Shown piece by piece: positions 34,605 through 45,349 of a stretch of DNA of 64,000 bases. Location: the NCBI GenBank assembly GCA_030998015.1, contig JARWMV010000009.1, positions 186,001 to 250,000 of the forward strand, written 5' to 3'. Position numbers and translations under genes: made by a program. Under the pieces are notes generated by a model, which was not told where the DNA came from, searched no databases, and saw only the letters and a program-made list of their open reading frames with translations. The DNA comes from Ceratorhiza oryzae-sativae (taxonomy: Eukaryota; Basidiomycota; Agaricomycetes; Cantharellales; Ceratobasidiaceae). Within the stretch, counting starts at the first letter, position 1. Every line of letters starts with the position of its first letter.

Positions 34605-35690
34605 ATCATGCAGCACGATTATTCTGCTAGACTCCCAAATTCTAATGCTCAATAAGTATGGCCACGACATCATCTGTTTTTGCTATGAGAATCTTGAACT
34701 ATCACGGCAGAGCCAACCTCGGCGTCGCCGGCTGTGGAAACGTTTCTTGGGCGATCGGCCAATCCTACGCTGACCAGCCTATCTACAAACCACTCATCTA
34801 CAATCTTCCCACACACCCCGGACCCCGTTGGTCGCGCAAATGTTTGAGCGGTAGCACAGTCGCTCGGATGTACCATTCGAGTGCAACACTCCTCCCAGAC
34901 GCCTCAGTTCTTGTCGCCGGATCGGATCCGAACGTGGACTACAACGTTGGAAAGGGAGTCAAATATCCTACCGAGTGAGTTGGTCGTCTCGTAGAGCCGC
35001 CTGTTTTAAAAAGAACGCCTTTTCAGATACCGTGTTGAAAGGTTCTATCCAATGTATTATTCGCAGCGCCGTCCAGAGCCCAACGGACTATTGAGTCAGT
35101 TAGGTTATGGCGGAACATACTTTAATGTTACCCTCTCCTCGAGCGACCTCAGCGGGAACTCTTCGATGATATCCACCGCAAGGGTCATAAGTATCCGCCC
35201 AGTATTCTCAACTCACGCGCTACTGAGTGTTCATGCGCATACATATAGGATCATTGAAATTTATACCGATTTCGAATGGCAGAACATGAGACAACACTAT
35301 CTGGAGCTGCGATCGACATATATTGGCAACCAAGACAACTCGGGCACACTCCACGTTTCACAACTTCCGCCCGACCCAGCCATCCTTCCACCTGGTCCGG
35401 CGCCCACCCTTGGCGCCTCCGATGGCATCACACCCGTAGGCCAGCAAATCATGGTTGGATCTGGTAAAATCGAGAAGCAAAAGACTGCGAGCGTGCAAAA
35501 TTTGCCTGAGAGTCGGATCGTGAACCCACCGAGTAGCTCGTGGGGAGGTGGCGGGAGTACGGAGAGGAATAATAGTGCAGCGGGTCGGATTGTGTTGTGC
35601 TGTGTTGGGGTTTGTGGTATGGACTGACGATTTTATTGGGACTTTTTGGATATTTTATGGGATGTTGACGTATTGGGGATGGTGACTTGG
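34605..35690 (+). pseudogene. 5'-truncated glyoxal oxidase copy 2 (C-terminal domain only)
   Basis: Closely similar to 30026-31075 of copy 1, including introns: ARMYHSSATLLPDASVLVAG, YRVERFYPMYYSQRRPEP, GYGGTYFNVTLSSSDLSG. The N-terminal half with signal peptide, FCAGG and RWYPT is absent, so the Cys-Tyr radical site cannot form. Near the 3' end an insertion or deletion around 35590-35605 shifts the frame away from the hydrophobic GPI-type tail seen in copy 1. An ATG at 34602 just upstream is out of frame with it. Probably a dead duplicate. Confidence 0.8.
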
Positions 35691-36609
35691 ACTCTATTCT
35701 GCCAGGACTACAATATGTAACAACGGGGTATAGTTTGTGAGTCCCCGTATATGCGCAGGCGGAAATTGATTACAAGGATAGTGGCGCGTAAAGCAAACTG
35801 ATTCAGATGTAACGATGAAAAGTCGCCGCCCTCTTGTAACCTTTAACTCGCTCACCCTGGCCATTTCTCCCATCATGTACCGCGGCTGTACCTAGCTGGG
35901 GCCTCCCGCACAATTTTGATAAATTTGTTTCAGAGGCACTTTTAACCTGCCTGCTGCCTTCGGTTCCCAAGATATAATTGCCGTTTCGCATAAATTTGGC
36001 GGAACGCTTAGTTTTTGATGGAATGAAAATTGATACTTCTCTCTTGTTTTTCGATGAAATTCTAAGATTGGGGAAGATCTACGATAAAATTTGGTCACAC
36101 GACTGAGATGAGTCTGTTGACCCATGGTAGTTGACCCCCCAACAGACACGCGAGTTGCACGTCAAAGCTGTAGACTCGGAATTGTGGATATTTCTTTCTG
36201 TTAATCTATTCGTCTGATTCGTGCGATCATCTTGTCATGCTACAGGACTTCTAGACCCACTCGCTCACACAGAAGGAGTTTGAAATGGTTGGTGCTCATC
36301 TGAGCAACAACAAAAGCCCTTCACCAACCTTATGTGAAATAGCAATAATCGCCTGCAACCGAGCCAGCACGCGGCCTTTGGTTATGTGGCCCACGTCGAT
36401 ATATGAAATTCCTTATACTTGATCCGGGATACGGGCCATGCCCAGGCTGAACTGGGTAAATGCTCTTGGGATAGCATGATCCGGACAATGGATCGATGTC
36501 TGCAGCACAGCATACCTGTCAATCACTGTGAGAAATCTATTAGCGCCGGCCTGTGTTATAAGGAACCTTTCTCTTATGCAGGTCGATAGCCCAGATATTC
36601 TAATACGCA
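35691..36609. other. intergenic region before HET copy 3
   Basis: No supported gene. The left 130 bases repeat the 3' flank of glyoxal oxidase 1. Minus-strand frames here have no recognisable features. Confidence 0.4.
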
Positions 36610-38878
36610 ATGGGTGACTCTGCTGCTTCGCACCAGGTTCGCAATTTTGTCAAATTTTATTCTCGCTACAATCTGAAAATGTCGTCTTTGTCTGCGAGCA
36701 GGTGCTTGCCGAGGAGGATCGCATCTACCAAGCGGATGTGTTTGAACAATGCAAGACGCCTTTCGATCTCTCTGGCAAAGCGACGGCTCAGAAGTACCGC
36801 TTCGTCGATGCCGAATCACTGCTCGAGCGCAACAGTTTAGATATCTACGAATACAAGGAGCTTCCATCAATTCCGTACACCACCGTTTCCTACGTTTGGA
36901 TGGTGTAAGCAAGCAAAAAGATGCGCCCCCTCCAGTGGGTTTCAGCGTTCAGGGCAAGGGCAAGCTAGCAGGCGACCCAATCACGATAGAGGTTATTCAA
37001 CTCGCTTGCCGCGCCGCGGTAGCTCGAAGGACCAAACTACTTTGGGTCGATCGCCTGTGCCTGGTTCAATCAGATGAAAATGATATATCCTGGCAGTTCA
37101 AAGTAATGCACAACATCTACGCCGAGAGCCGATTTTGCGTTGTCATCCCCGGGGGTCTAATTCGCCTTACAACCTTGCATGAAGTGACTCCATGGATCAA
37201 TCGTGGCTGGACTCTCCAAGAAGCGGTTGCCCCTCCAAACGTGGAAGTCATGTTCTTGTGGGACCGCGGGGGGTTTTGGGCAAAACCAGTCGCAGGAGAA
37301 TCGTCGAGTATTGGCGAAATAACTCCTATCACAAATAGTTGCGCCATCGCTCCACTCGGGCTCCTCCTCGATTGTTGCATCACTGGGTCGCTTCATTTGA
37401 CGAAAGAACCCACCTCCTCGGATACCGAAAAACTCAAAGACGCGGTCACCATCTTTGGCGTTCGTTCGGATCAATTTACATCTGAGACGACAACAGCCCT
37501 CCCAAGTGTCGCGATGCTCGCGACCATTTTGTCCAAGCGCCTAGGCAGGACCAAGGAGACTGAGGATCGCTACTACCATTGCCTCTGGAAGTGCATGCTT
37601 ATGCGAACGACCCGCGATCCATGCGACTTGATATTCAGTGCGATGGGACTCTTTGACGTTGATCCACTTGAGTCGAAAGACTTTTATAAGAACGACTGTG
37701 TCCTGCCCGCTATAGCGCTCGCCAAACGCATCCTGGACAAAGGGCGGGGTGCAACTTGGCTAGGAGCTTCGTTCCATGCGCCGCCTTGTCCTCAGCTCAG
37801 CTCCTTTTCTACCTTTCCTAGGGTTACAGCCAGGCCTGATGTTCGATCGTTGATTCGTATCCCCCTCGAACACGACAAGAGTTCGCTTATTAAATTGGAT
37901 GCGGTGTATGTTGAGTCATCGAGATTAGTCCTCAATGAATATGTGGATCCAGAGATCCTTCCGATGCCTCGAGGCAGTATGGACAGCGATGGCTATTTGA
38001 CGATCGAGGATGCGCCAGTATACCAGTAACTCCAATGGGTATCACAGCCGCTGGTATAGATGCGAAAAAGGACTGGAAACAGGTGAAACCGTATAGCGGA
38101 TACCGGCAAATCGGTTTGGGAGGCGAGCAATAAAACCCAACCCGATCAAGACGGATACCACCAGTATTATGCCGTCTTGTTGGGCTGTTTCTTCACCTAC
38201 GACCCTGCATTCACCCCGATCTACGACAATGACAATATCCGAGGCTTTATTATAGAGAAAACTGACGATTATTTTAGACACGCTCCCGGCGATTTCCACA
38301 TTCGGTCGTACTTTATGCTTACCGTGGCAGCAGCCGGCTGGGTTTCTGAATGGAGGAGGCGGACCTTTTGCATCGGCGGCCCCGACAGTCTCTATCATTT
38401 GTACCCAGACACAATCACTGAGGTCCAATCTGGCGATATAGCACTCCCTCAGCTGGATAAGGGCGTTCTGGTCCTCAGCGAAGACCTGAAAAGTCGTCTG
38501 GGTGGGGTGCAAGCCCCGCTGATGGGCAATAACATTCCTATCGTTCCCGAAAGCGATCCCTTGGTCCTTCGGTCTGAGCCTAGCGGGGCCATGGAACGGG
38601 TGGATTGGGATGGCACGGCTGCTTCCAGGATCTCGGCGAGTGTGCCGCTCACTATAGCGTATAGGGCTGCTCAAACACGTGATGTGCAAAAACCTCAAGA
38701 CCTGGGTTGGTTGCATCAAGAGTCTGATGATGAATTTGAGGCGAGATTGGGACCGATTGAGGGCGACATGAAGGCACGTACCCCAAGAGGGGCAGGTGCA
38801 CCTGCACAACCGCAACGATGGACGCAGAAGTCCCTGGCTGATTTTGGGCGAAATTTGGCGAAGATTCCTGTAGCTTAA
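36610..38878 (+). pseudogene. HET-domain protein copy 3, frameshifted
   Basis: Exon 1 is 36610-36636 (MGDSAASHQ) and exon 2 starts at about 36702 (VLAEEDRIYQADVFEQ). The HET domain begins in that frame (YTTVSYVW) but continues one base out of phase from about 36898: SKQKDAPPP, LLWVDRLCLVQSDEND, NRGWTLQEAVAPP. So a G of a TGG-GAT join is missing inside the domain. Further breaks lie near 38020 and 38090, before the C-terminal module YYAVLLGCFFTYDPAFTP and FCIGGPDSLYH, which ends at TAA 38876-38878. The layout is that of the intact copy at 32244. Three breaks make it a probable pseudogene; it sits directly before the sphingolipid methyltransferase. Confidence 0.75.
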
Positions 38879-39130
38879 AAGAGGAATAGGTCGCGGAGGA
38901 TGATGGATAATATGAACCACGACTCTGTTTTATGACTTGTGCGTGCGTAGAATTGCAAAAATCGCCCCGAGTAGGGCTATATGCTGTTTGAAATGATACG
39001 AATTATCGACTTGAGACCCGAGGCAAGCGCCAGGCGCGTTACGTACTGAACACGACCCTGAGCCAAGTTACAAAAAGACCATTTGTGGACGACAGCAGCC
39101 AGAGCCGCTCCACGACTCCCCTGAGCAAAA

Positions 39131-41067
39131 ATGTCCACGTCGGTCGACCCCGCGTCTGTGCCCCTCCCCAACGGCGAATCGTCGTCCAGGGCCGTCGGTG
39201 TCCGACTCACCAACCTCCCCTCGATCAAGAACGCGCCGCTGCCGGCCGAGGGCAATGGCTCGTTCTCCAATCTCACGCTCGCCGGCCTCGTCCTCGGCGT
39301 GCCCTACGTCGTCAAGCGCATTCTGCCGCTCGTCAACCGTGGGGGGTCCAACACGTACTGGTTCCTCGTCATCGTGCTTGGTGCACCCGTCGCAGTCGCG
39401 TACTGGACGGTCATGTCCATCTACGGCCCGCGCAAGAACGAAAAGGTCGCGTTCCCTGGACGACCCCAGTCGGATTATTTCGAGATCAAGGACGAGGCCT
39501 TCAAGGCGGAGTGGGCTGGGAAGAAGATTCCCATGCAAATATTCCACGACGCGTACTTTGATGGAAAGCTCGACTTCAAGGGTGAGTCTCTTTTCTCGAC
39601 ACGCATCTGTAAATTTCTCGGCTGATCGAGGTTTGCGAAAAGGCGACGTGCTTGACGTGATGGAGTACCGACACGACTGGGCTGCATTCCAGATGACCCC
39701 AGAGCTCTTTAAATACGTCTTTACCGTCCTTATCCCCGAGGTCATCGTTCACTCCCAGTCCCAAGATGAGGAACAAGTCCGAGACCACTACGACCGAGGT
39801 GACGACTTTTATTCTTGGTTCCTTGGCCCGCGCATGATTTATACCTCCGGCGTGGTAATGGATAATACCAAGGAAGAGTCGCTCGAGCAGCTCCAGGACA
39901 ACAAGCTCGCGCTCGTGTGCGAGAAGCTTAACCTTCAACCGGACGATAGGCTTCTCGACATTGGATGCGGGTGGGGTACTCTTGTAGCCTACGCTGCGAA
40001 AAATTATGGATGCGACGCGACGGGTGTCACGCTGTCCAAGAATCAATGCAAATTTGGTAACGATCGCATCAAGAACAACGGTGTTGACCCCGAGCGTGCA
40101 CGTATCCTGTGCAAGGATTTCCGAGATGTTGCGCCGGTCAAGGGCAGCTTTACGAAGATTGTGTCGCTCGAGATGGAGCACGTCGGCATCAGGCGATACA
40201 ACCAGTATCTTCGTCAAGTCTACGACCTGTTGGACGACGATGGTATCTTTGTGTTCCAGGTCGCAGGTATCAGGCAGTGCTGGCAATACGAGGATCTCAT
40301 TTGGTTCGTGTCTACATCTTTTTCTATTTATCCATATTCTAACCTGCACGGCGCACAGGGGTTTGTTCATGAACAAGTACGTGTTCCCTGGTGCGGATGC
40401 GTCGTGCGCGCTCAACTGGGTCATTGGTCGCGTGAGTGAATTTTCTAAATTTATTGCCTTGCATTTTGGACACGTCACATTTTATCCCTCCACGCGCCTT
40501 GCACGCGTTTTCTTTTGTGATGGATGATTTCAAATCCACGTTGTGCCTCCCGCGCTTGTGGCGAGTTCGGTTCCGCCCCGCTTTTTGACCCCGTTTGTTT
40601 GACCCGCTCCACTTTGATTCCGATTGGCTTGTTCGATTCCGACTCTTGTGCCTGGATCATTGGTAACTGGCCACGAGTGCTGACTATGCTTCGTTATGGC
40701 AGCTCGAGGGTGTTGGTTTCGAGATCAAGCAGGTTGATGTGCTTGGCGTTCACTACTCGGCCACGATCTGGAGGTGGTACAAGAACTGGATCTCGAACAA
40801 GGACAAGGTTTGTTCTTGCTGCTCTCGTCTCGTCTTCTCAGCCATTGACTCGGTAAGCAGGTGATTGCTGCATATGGCGAGCGTTGGTTCCGCGTCTGGT
40901 CCTTCTTCCTCGCATACAGCACCATTATCTCGCGTCAAGGCTCTGCCTCGGTCTTCCAGATCACCGCACACAAGAACCTGAACGCGTTCCACCGCATGGA
41001 GGGCATGGAGAGCCATACGAGCTTGAGGCTGAGTGACAAGGCCAAGGCGAATGCGTCGATCCTCTAG
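39131..41067 (+). CDS. sphingolipid C9-methyltransferase
   Basis: Five exons (39131-39581, 39643-40303, 40359-40431, 40703-40807, 40861-41067) give about 498 aa in frame. N-terminal membrane segments (LTLAGLVLGVPYVVKRI and YWFLVIVLGAPVAVAYWTV) precede YGPRKNEKVAFPG and the cyclopropane-synthase-like methyltransferase core: VHSQSQDEEQVRDHYDRGDD, FYSWFLGPRMIYTSG, the SAM-binding LLDIGCGWGTLV, then FPGADASCALNWVIGR and VDVLGVHYSATIWRWY. The family adds the C9 methyl branch to the sphingoid base of fungal glucosylceramide at the ER membrane, using S-adenosylmethionine. One oddity: the core motif usually spaced E-M-x-E-H-V-G reads SLEMEHVGIRRY, one residue short. The 271-nt third intron is long for this region. 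Confidence 0.9.
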
Positions 41068-41317
41068 GGCCGGCCGGGACTGGTGTGTGAGAAAAGGAGG
41101 AAGGGGGCGAGTAGATTAGATCCGGGTAATGGGATATTCTATAGACGTAATCCGCGTAACTTGGCCGCGTGTTCATGTGTATTTTACCTCTTGGGTGTTG
41201 CGAGTATGTGAGGTTTTCTGCGGGGTCGCGTCTTTCATATCGATGGTCGTTGCAAGTTGGACCGGCAGAGCTGGAAGTCGCGGATCTCTCAATTGTCTCG
41301 TCGATAAGATAGAACTT

Positions 41318-42454
41318 TCATGATTTAAATATTGATTTCAAGCTCAAACGTCTCACGCCTTCAACAATCGGGGTTTGGGCCGCTTTAAGCAATCTCAAGT
41401 CCATAGACATAGCACTCTTCAGCCACGGAATGGCCTGCCGCCACTTGTCCATCAAGGCCATTTCGCCCAACCACTCCCTAATTCGACTCTGCTCTTGTTG
41501 GTCGTCTGGATCACATTTTAACTCAAATCGCTCAAGCCCCGAAAGCCATCGCAAAAGCTGCACCTCAAAAAAGAGCCTTCCCAATTCCATTTGCTGAGTG
41601 AAAGGTGTCTGTCACCACGAACCCTTGAACATCATGTTTTTGTCAAGATAAGCCACTTACGATACATCTCACTAGGATGGACAATGTCTTGACGCTATTT
41701 GCTAGCTTGGAACCTGCAACCCCATATGCGTACCCGATCCATTTTGAGCGCGTGAAAACCAAACTTCGTAGCTGATCGTCGTGACGGGTACCGTCGAGTG
41801 AAGGAGCACTCCCCACCCATTGGTGATATTCGATTTGCGCGCCTCCCTCGCCAAGACTCTGGAAACTGGTCGTCCCGGAACCAAGACATCCAAAATTCGG
41901 AATGGTGCAGCCACTTCGGATAAGAGTGGCAGTCCACCAGGGTTGAGTTGTCGCAGAAAGTTTCGCTCGTGGCCATCCCAACCATCATCGAGCCCGAGGA
42001 TCGTGATGGTAGATTGGGTCGATAGGAATTCGACGACGTACGGCGAGAGGCATTGATAGCACTGAAACATCTCGAGTTGAAAGGGCGGGGTGAAACAATC
42101 AAATACGGGGTCTAGGATTTCCCGCGGATAGTTGAGAACGAGATGTTTTAGCCTTGGCATCTTGCTCAACGCCGTTTGGAGAACTGGGACGAAGCCTTTG
42201 ATCTCGAGTAGTTCGTCTCGGTTGGGATCGATTGCAAGCCAGTCTACAAGCTCTCCTTCTTTATTCGAATCATTCGATATGGTTGTGCATAGTATGAAAG
42301 CCTTTTGGTGACCGAAGATTACGATCTTCTTGTAGAGCATTGGAAGAAAGGCAGAGTTCATCCGTCGATTGACGCGACAGAGAGCGACAAGAGACGATTT
42401 ATCGCTGATATTTTCCGCAACATGAAACCATAATTCGATAGAAAGCTCCTTCAT
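41318..42454 (-). CDS. F-box-like protein
   Basis: Two exons, 42454-41714 and 41593-41318 (intron of 120 nt, GT-AG), give about 338 aa. The N-terminus LSIELWFHVAENISDKSSLV followed by CRVNRRMNSAFLPMLYKKIV is the pattern of basidiomycete F-box proteins. It is followed by leucine-containing segments (PRLKHLVLNYP, STITILGLDDGWDGHE) typical of a degenerate leucine-rich repeat region. Such proteins recruit substrates to SCF ubiquitin ligases; the target is unknown. A different splice (GTAAGT near 41660) would keep the segment SKLANSVKTLSILVRCI but needs a frame change, so I prefer the simple two-exon model. Confidence 0.6.
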
Positions 42455-43032
42455 CGTAGGCAGACTAGAGCGCGAAACACTTGGTTGGGGAACGCTAGGT
42501 CACGTGAGTACGCGCCGTGGTCAATGTTTTCATCCTGCAAGACAAAAAACAATCAAATGTATCATGCACCGCGGGTCGAGGATGTTGGACCTTCAATATG
42601 CGCAACTATCTATTAGCCCCTCACCCAAAGCGCTGCTGCAGAGTTTTTCATCGATGTAATTATCTCCTGAAATCCAATCTCACCACACTGTGATAGCAAT
42701 TTACATAATCATTGGTAGTTTCAAAATATCTGGGGCTTGAGGGCGGGTGGTGGGCCAGAGCCCTTCAAGCACACGAGGATGCAATAAAGCGCACAAATTA
42801 ACAATTGTGATGAAGTACTCTTCTTTCACCGGCACGTATTTCCTCTTATTTCCAGCACCCCACGCAATGGACAAAGAGTATATTTTTTTCCGATCCAAAA
42901 ATTGAGCTTGAAAGATAGGTATCTTCTCATTCCATTATAACATAGGTACATCATGGGAGAGTTTATTTGATTGAACGTATTTGATATAGCCCCGGGAACA
43001 ACTATATGCGGCTGATAGCCATTTGAAGGTTA
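42455..43032. other. intergenic between F-box-like and RTA1-like genes
   Basis: No supported gene. It contains the F-box gene's 5' region and the 3' end of the convergently placed RTA1-like gene. Confidence 0.5.
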
Positions 43033-44428
43033 TTAGACTCTCGCATAGAGAGGCACTTTGAGCTCGAGCTGAGAGTCGGCCCTCGGGCTTAACTTTCCGG
43101 GTAGCTCCAGGTAACGTGGTGGCCAGACGACCACGAATACCCTGTGTACAGGATAAGGAAGCGCTGGGTCATGGAAATGAGTCGACTTACACAATACCAA
43201 TCCATAGAGGGATGCAGTCCAGCATGTAAAAGTATGGCTCGTGTGTGGCGAGGTAACCATCCAGACCTTGGGCGGCCTCGATAGTCCGATATGCAGTACG
43301 GATCTCAAAACGCAGAAGCATTTAGTCCATGCTGGATCCAAGAGCTTTGGGCGAGGAACTCACAGTAATTGCAACACAGCACAGCACTAGTGCCCACATC
43401 AACGTTGTCCAGTGACGAAACTGGCCTTCTGGGCGTGAAGTCCACTGAGGTGCCCGCCAGGTTCTCATTCGGTGGACAAAAACGGCGAATACTACTAGAT
43501 AGCTAACGAAAGACACACACTGCGCAATGAAACCGGCAAGGAAAATCTATACATGGATGTCAGCAGAAGTAACTTGGGTAAATTATCGGTCTGTACCTTG
43601 GCCCCTATGTCTCGTGTGCTCTGCTCATTTATGGTACCCATTCCGCCTCCAGTGGCTTGCATTAGTAGGGTCACTGATATCTTCTCGTTAGTTCCAACGG
43701 AATGATCGTAATTTATGCACTCACAAATGTCCGAAGTCTAGATTGTTTTCAGTAAAGATGAAATACTGCCAAACGGAAAATCAAACTTACCACGTATACT
43801 TTCGTGATAATATTAGGCCTCAGCAGTAAAAGATCTCCAGCGCTCAGATGTAAAGCCAGGCGGCCAAGTAGCATGTAAGCCTTAGTTATAAAACAAAATG
43901 AGCCGAATGCGCATGTCTTGAAACAAAATAGACTTACGGTGGCGATGAAACCGCATGGGGAAAGAACGATGGCGGAATGCATCGCTATAAATTTACTGAG
44001 ATTATGCGGGTCCTTGCCAAACACTGATAAAAGGTATTCCTGCTTAACAAAGCCAAAGAGCGAAGCAAAACCACGCGCATACCTGTTCGCAGATAGCAGC
44101 CGCACGCATAAATGGTGGCACTGATCATGAGAGTAATCATATATGCAGCCCGATGTTTGAGTGACCAAACCACAGAGGCGGCAACTACAAACGCGTAGCA
44201 AGCCATGGCGATCAACGCACATGTTTGATTGGGAATATATTTCTGAGCTGAATGAATGTGCGGGTTGCAAGCCTGTATCTTATAGGAAGCGAAGTGGGTT
44301 TACTGACGATTTTGAGGGTCATGTGCTGGATCTGAGAATGGATCCACACCGACAGCACCTGTGTTTCCAGCTGCCAAGCAAGTATGAGCAAGAAACATAG
44401 TGACGAGGGCAATGCGGTATGAAGGCAT
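43033..44428 (-). CDS. RTA1-like multi-pass membrane protein
   Basis: Start MPSYRIALVTMFLAHTCLAA at 44428 gives a signal-anchor-like first segment; the stop is at 43033. About eight short exons separated by short introns encode hydrophobic helices: CYAFVVAASVVWSLKHRAAY, MISATIYACGCYLRTGMR, SKFIAMHSAIVLSPCGFIA, YMLLGRLALHL, LRPNIITKVYV, KIFLAGFIAQCVSFVSYLVV, WTTLMWALVLCCVAI and a last exon with YRVFVVVWPPRYLELPGK. The order YxxLGR..LRPxxITKxFV..DxxxFxxQ is that of the RTA1 family (lipid-translocating exporter/7-aminocholesterol resistance proteins, seven helices, plasma membrane). Physiological substrates are uncertain in the family. Exon borders inside 43,500-44,000 were not all resolved. Confidence 0.7.
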
Positions 44429-45349
44429 GGTCGAGTATGAGGTTGAACTGTGGGGTCTTTTGGCGTAGTGGGCGGCAGTTAAAATACCTATTATGACCAG
44501 ACGCGAGCCGCGCGCCGCGCGAGGTTGTTATTTTTTCCAATTGTTGCCGCTTGGCATAGCCAACCGCGCATGTGGTATGTTATGGTTACAGCATTACGCC
44601 AAAGTCATCCAAAGGATGAATGATAATTTGGTGGCCAATCCTGCTGGATGTTGGTGCGGTAGAAGCGCTTGAGAAGCCCAAGGCAACGAGCGCTTGAGGC
44701 ACCCAGCCCAGCGCCTGCTCGGCCAAAATCCAATTCGCTACTGAGGGCTAGTCAGAACGCCGGTTCTACCTAAGCGCGATGAACGCCAGTAGCGCGTGCT
44801 AATCTGATAATCTGATCTACCCGGGCGTCAATTCTGCTTAGGTGGAACCAGCGCTCTAACCAGCCGTAACTAGCAAATTTGCTTTTGGCCGAGTGTGCCG
44901 GCCCCGTGACCGCACGGATCCGCTCGCTCTTCGGAGATTCTTGGCGTGCTATCGGTTTTTGTTGACTTACCACTTGCGGAAAACCGATGAAGACTTGGCA
45001 TCTTCCAATAGCCGGGATTAGCCTCGGGTATTCCTTTAAATCAGCCAATCAGCAGGCTTGCCGTTGACAGAGTTCTTGCGATGTCTGTGCCACCATCGCC
45101 CGGACCAACAGCTGACTGGTAGTGCTCAAGTTCTCAACCCCTGCCACGTGCAATCATTAAATTCTTCACATTCTCTTGGCCACGCTTTCCCTCACGATGG
45201 TAATTCCGCCAGCATGTTCTCTTCCAATTATAGCCAGTCATCGCCAGACAAACATGCTTATTATTCCGAGGTATAGTGTTCCGTACTTGTATAAAAGACG
45301 AAGATCCGCAGCCTCAATTCGTCCTATCTCCCTATCGTCTCCTGGAATC
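44429..45349. other. intergenic/promoter region of divergent RTA1-like and GH5 genes
   Basis: No supported gene; the minus frame 44770-45048 has no recognisable domain. The right end is the endoglucanase promoter. Confidence 0.4.
45290..45297 (+). promoter_or_regulatory. TATA box of the GH5 endoglucanase
   Basis: TATAAAAG lies about 53 bases before the ATG at 45350, a normal spacing for a short fungal leader. Confidence 0.55.

Noticed and set aside
38042..38920. 292-aa open frame on the minus strand
   Set aside because: It lies antisense to the C-terminal part of HET copy 3, has no recognisable domain, and the plus strand shows clear homology to the intact HET gene.
39576..40478. 300-aa minus-strand open frame
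   Set aside because: Shadow of the sphingolipid methyltransferase exons, which carry the family motifs on the plus strand.
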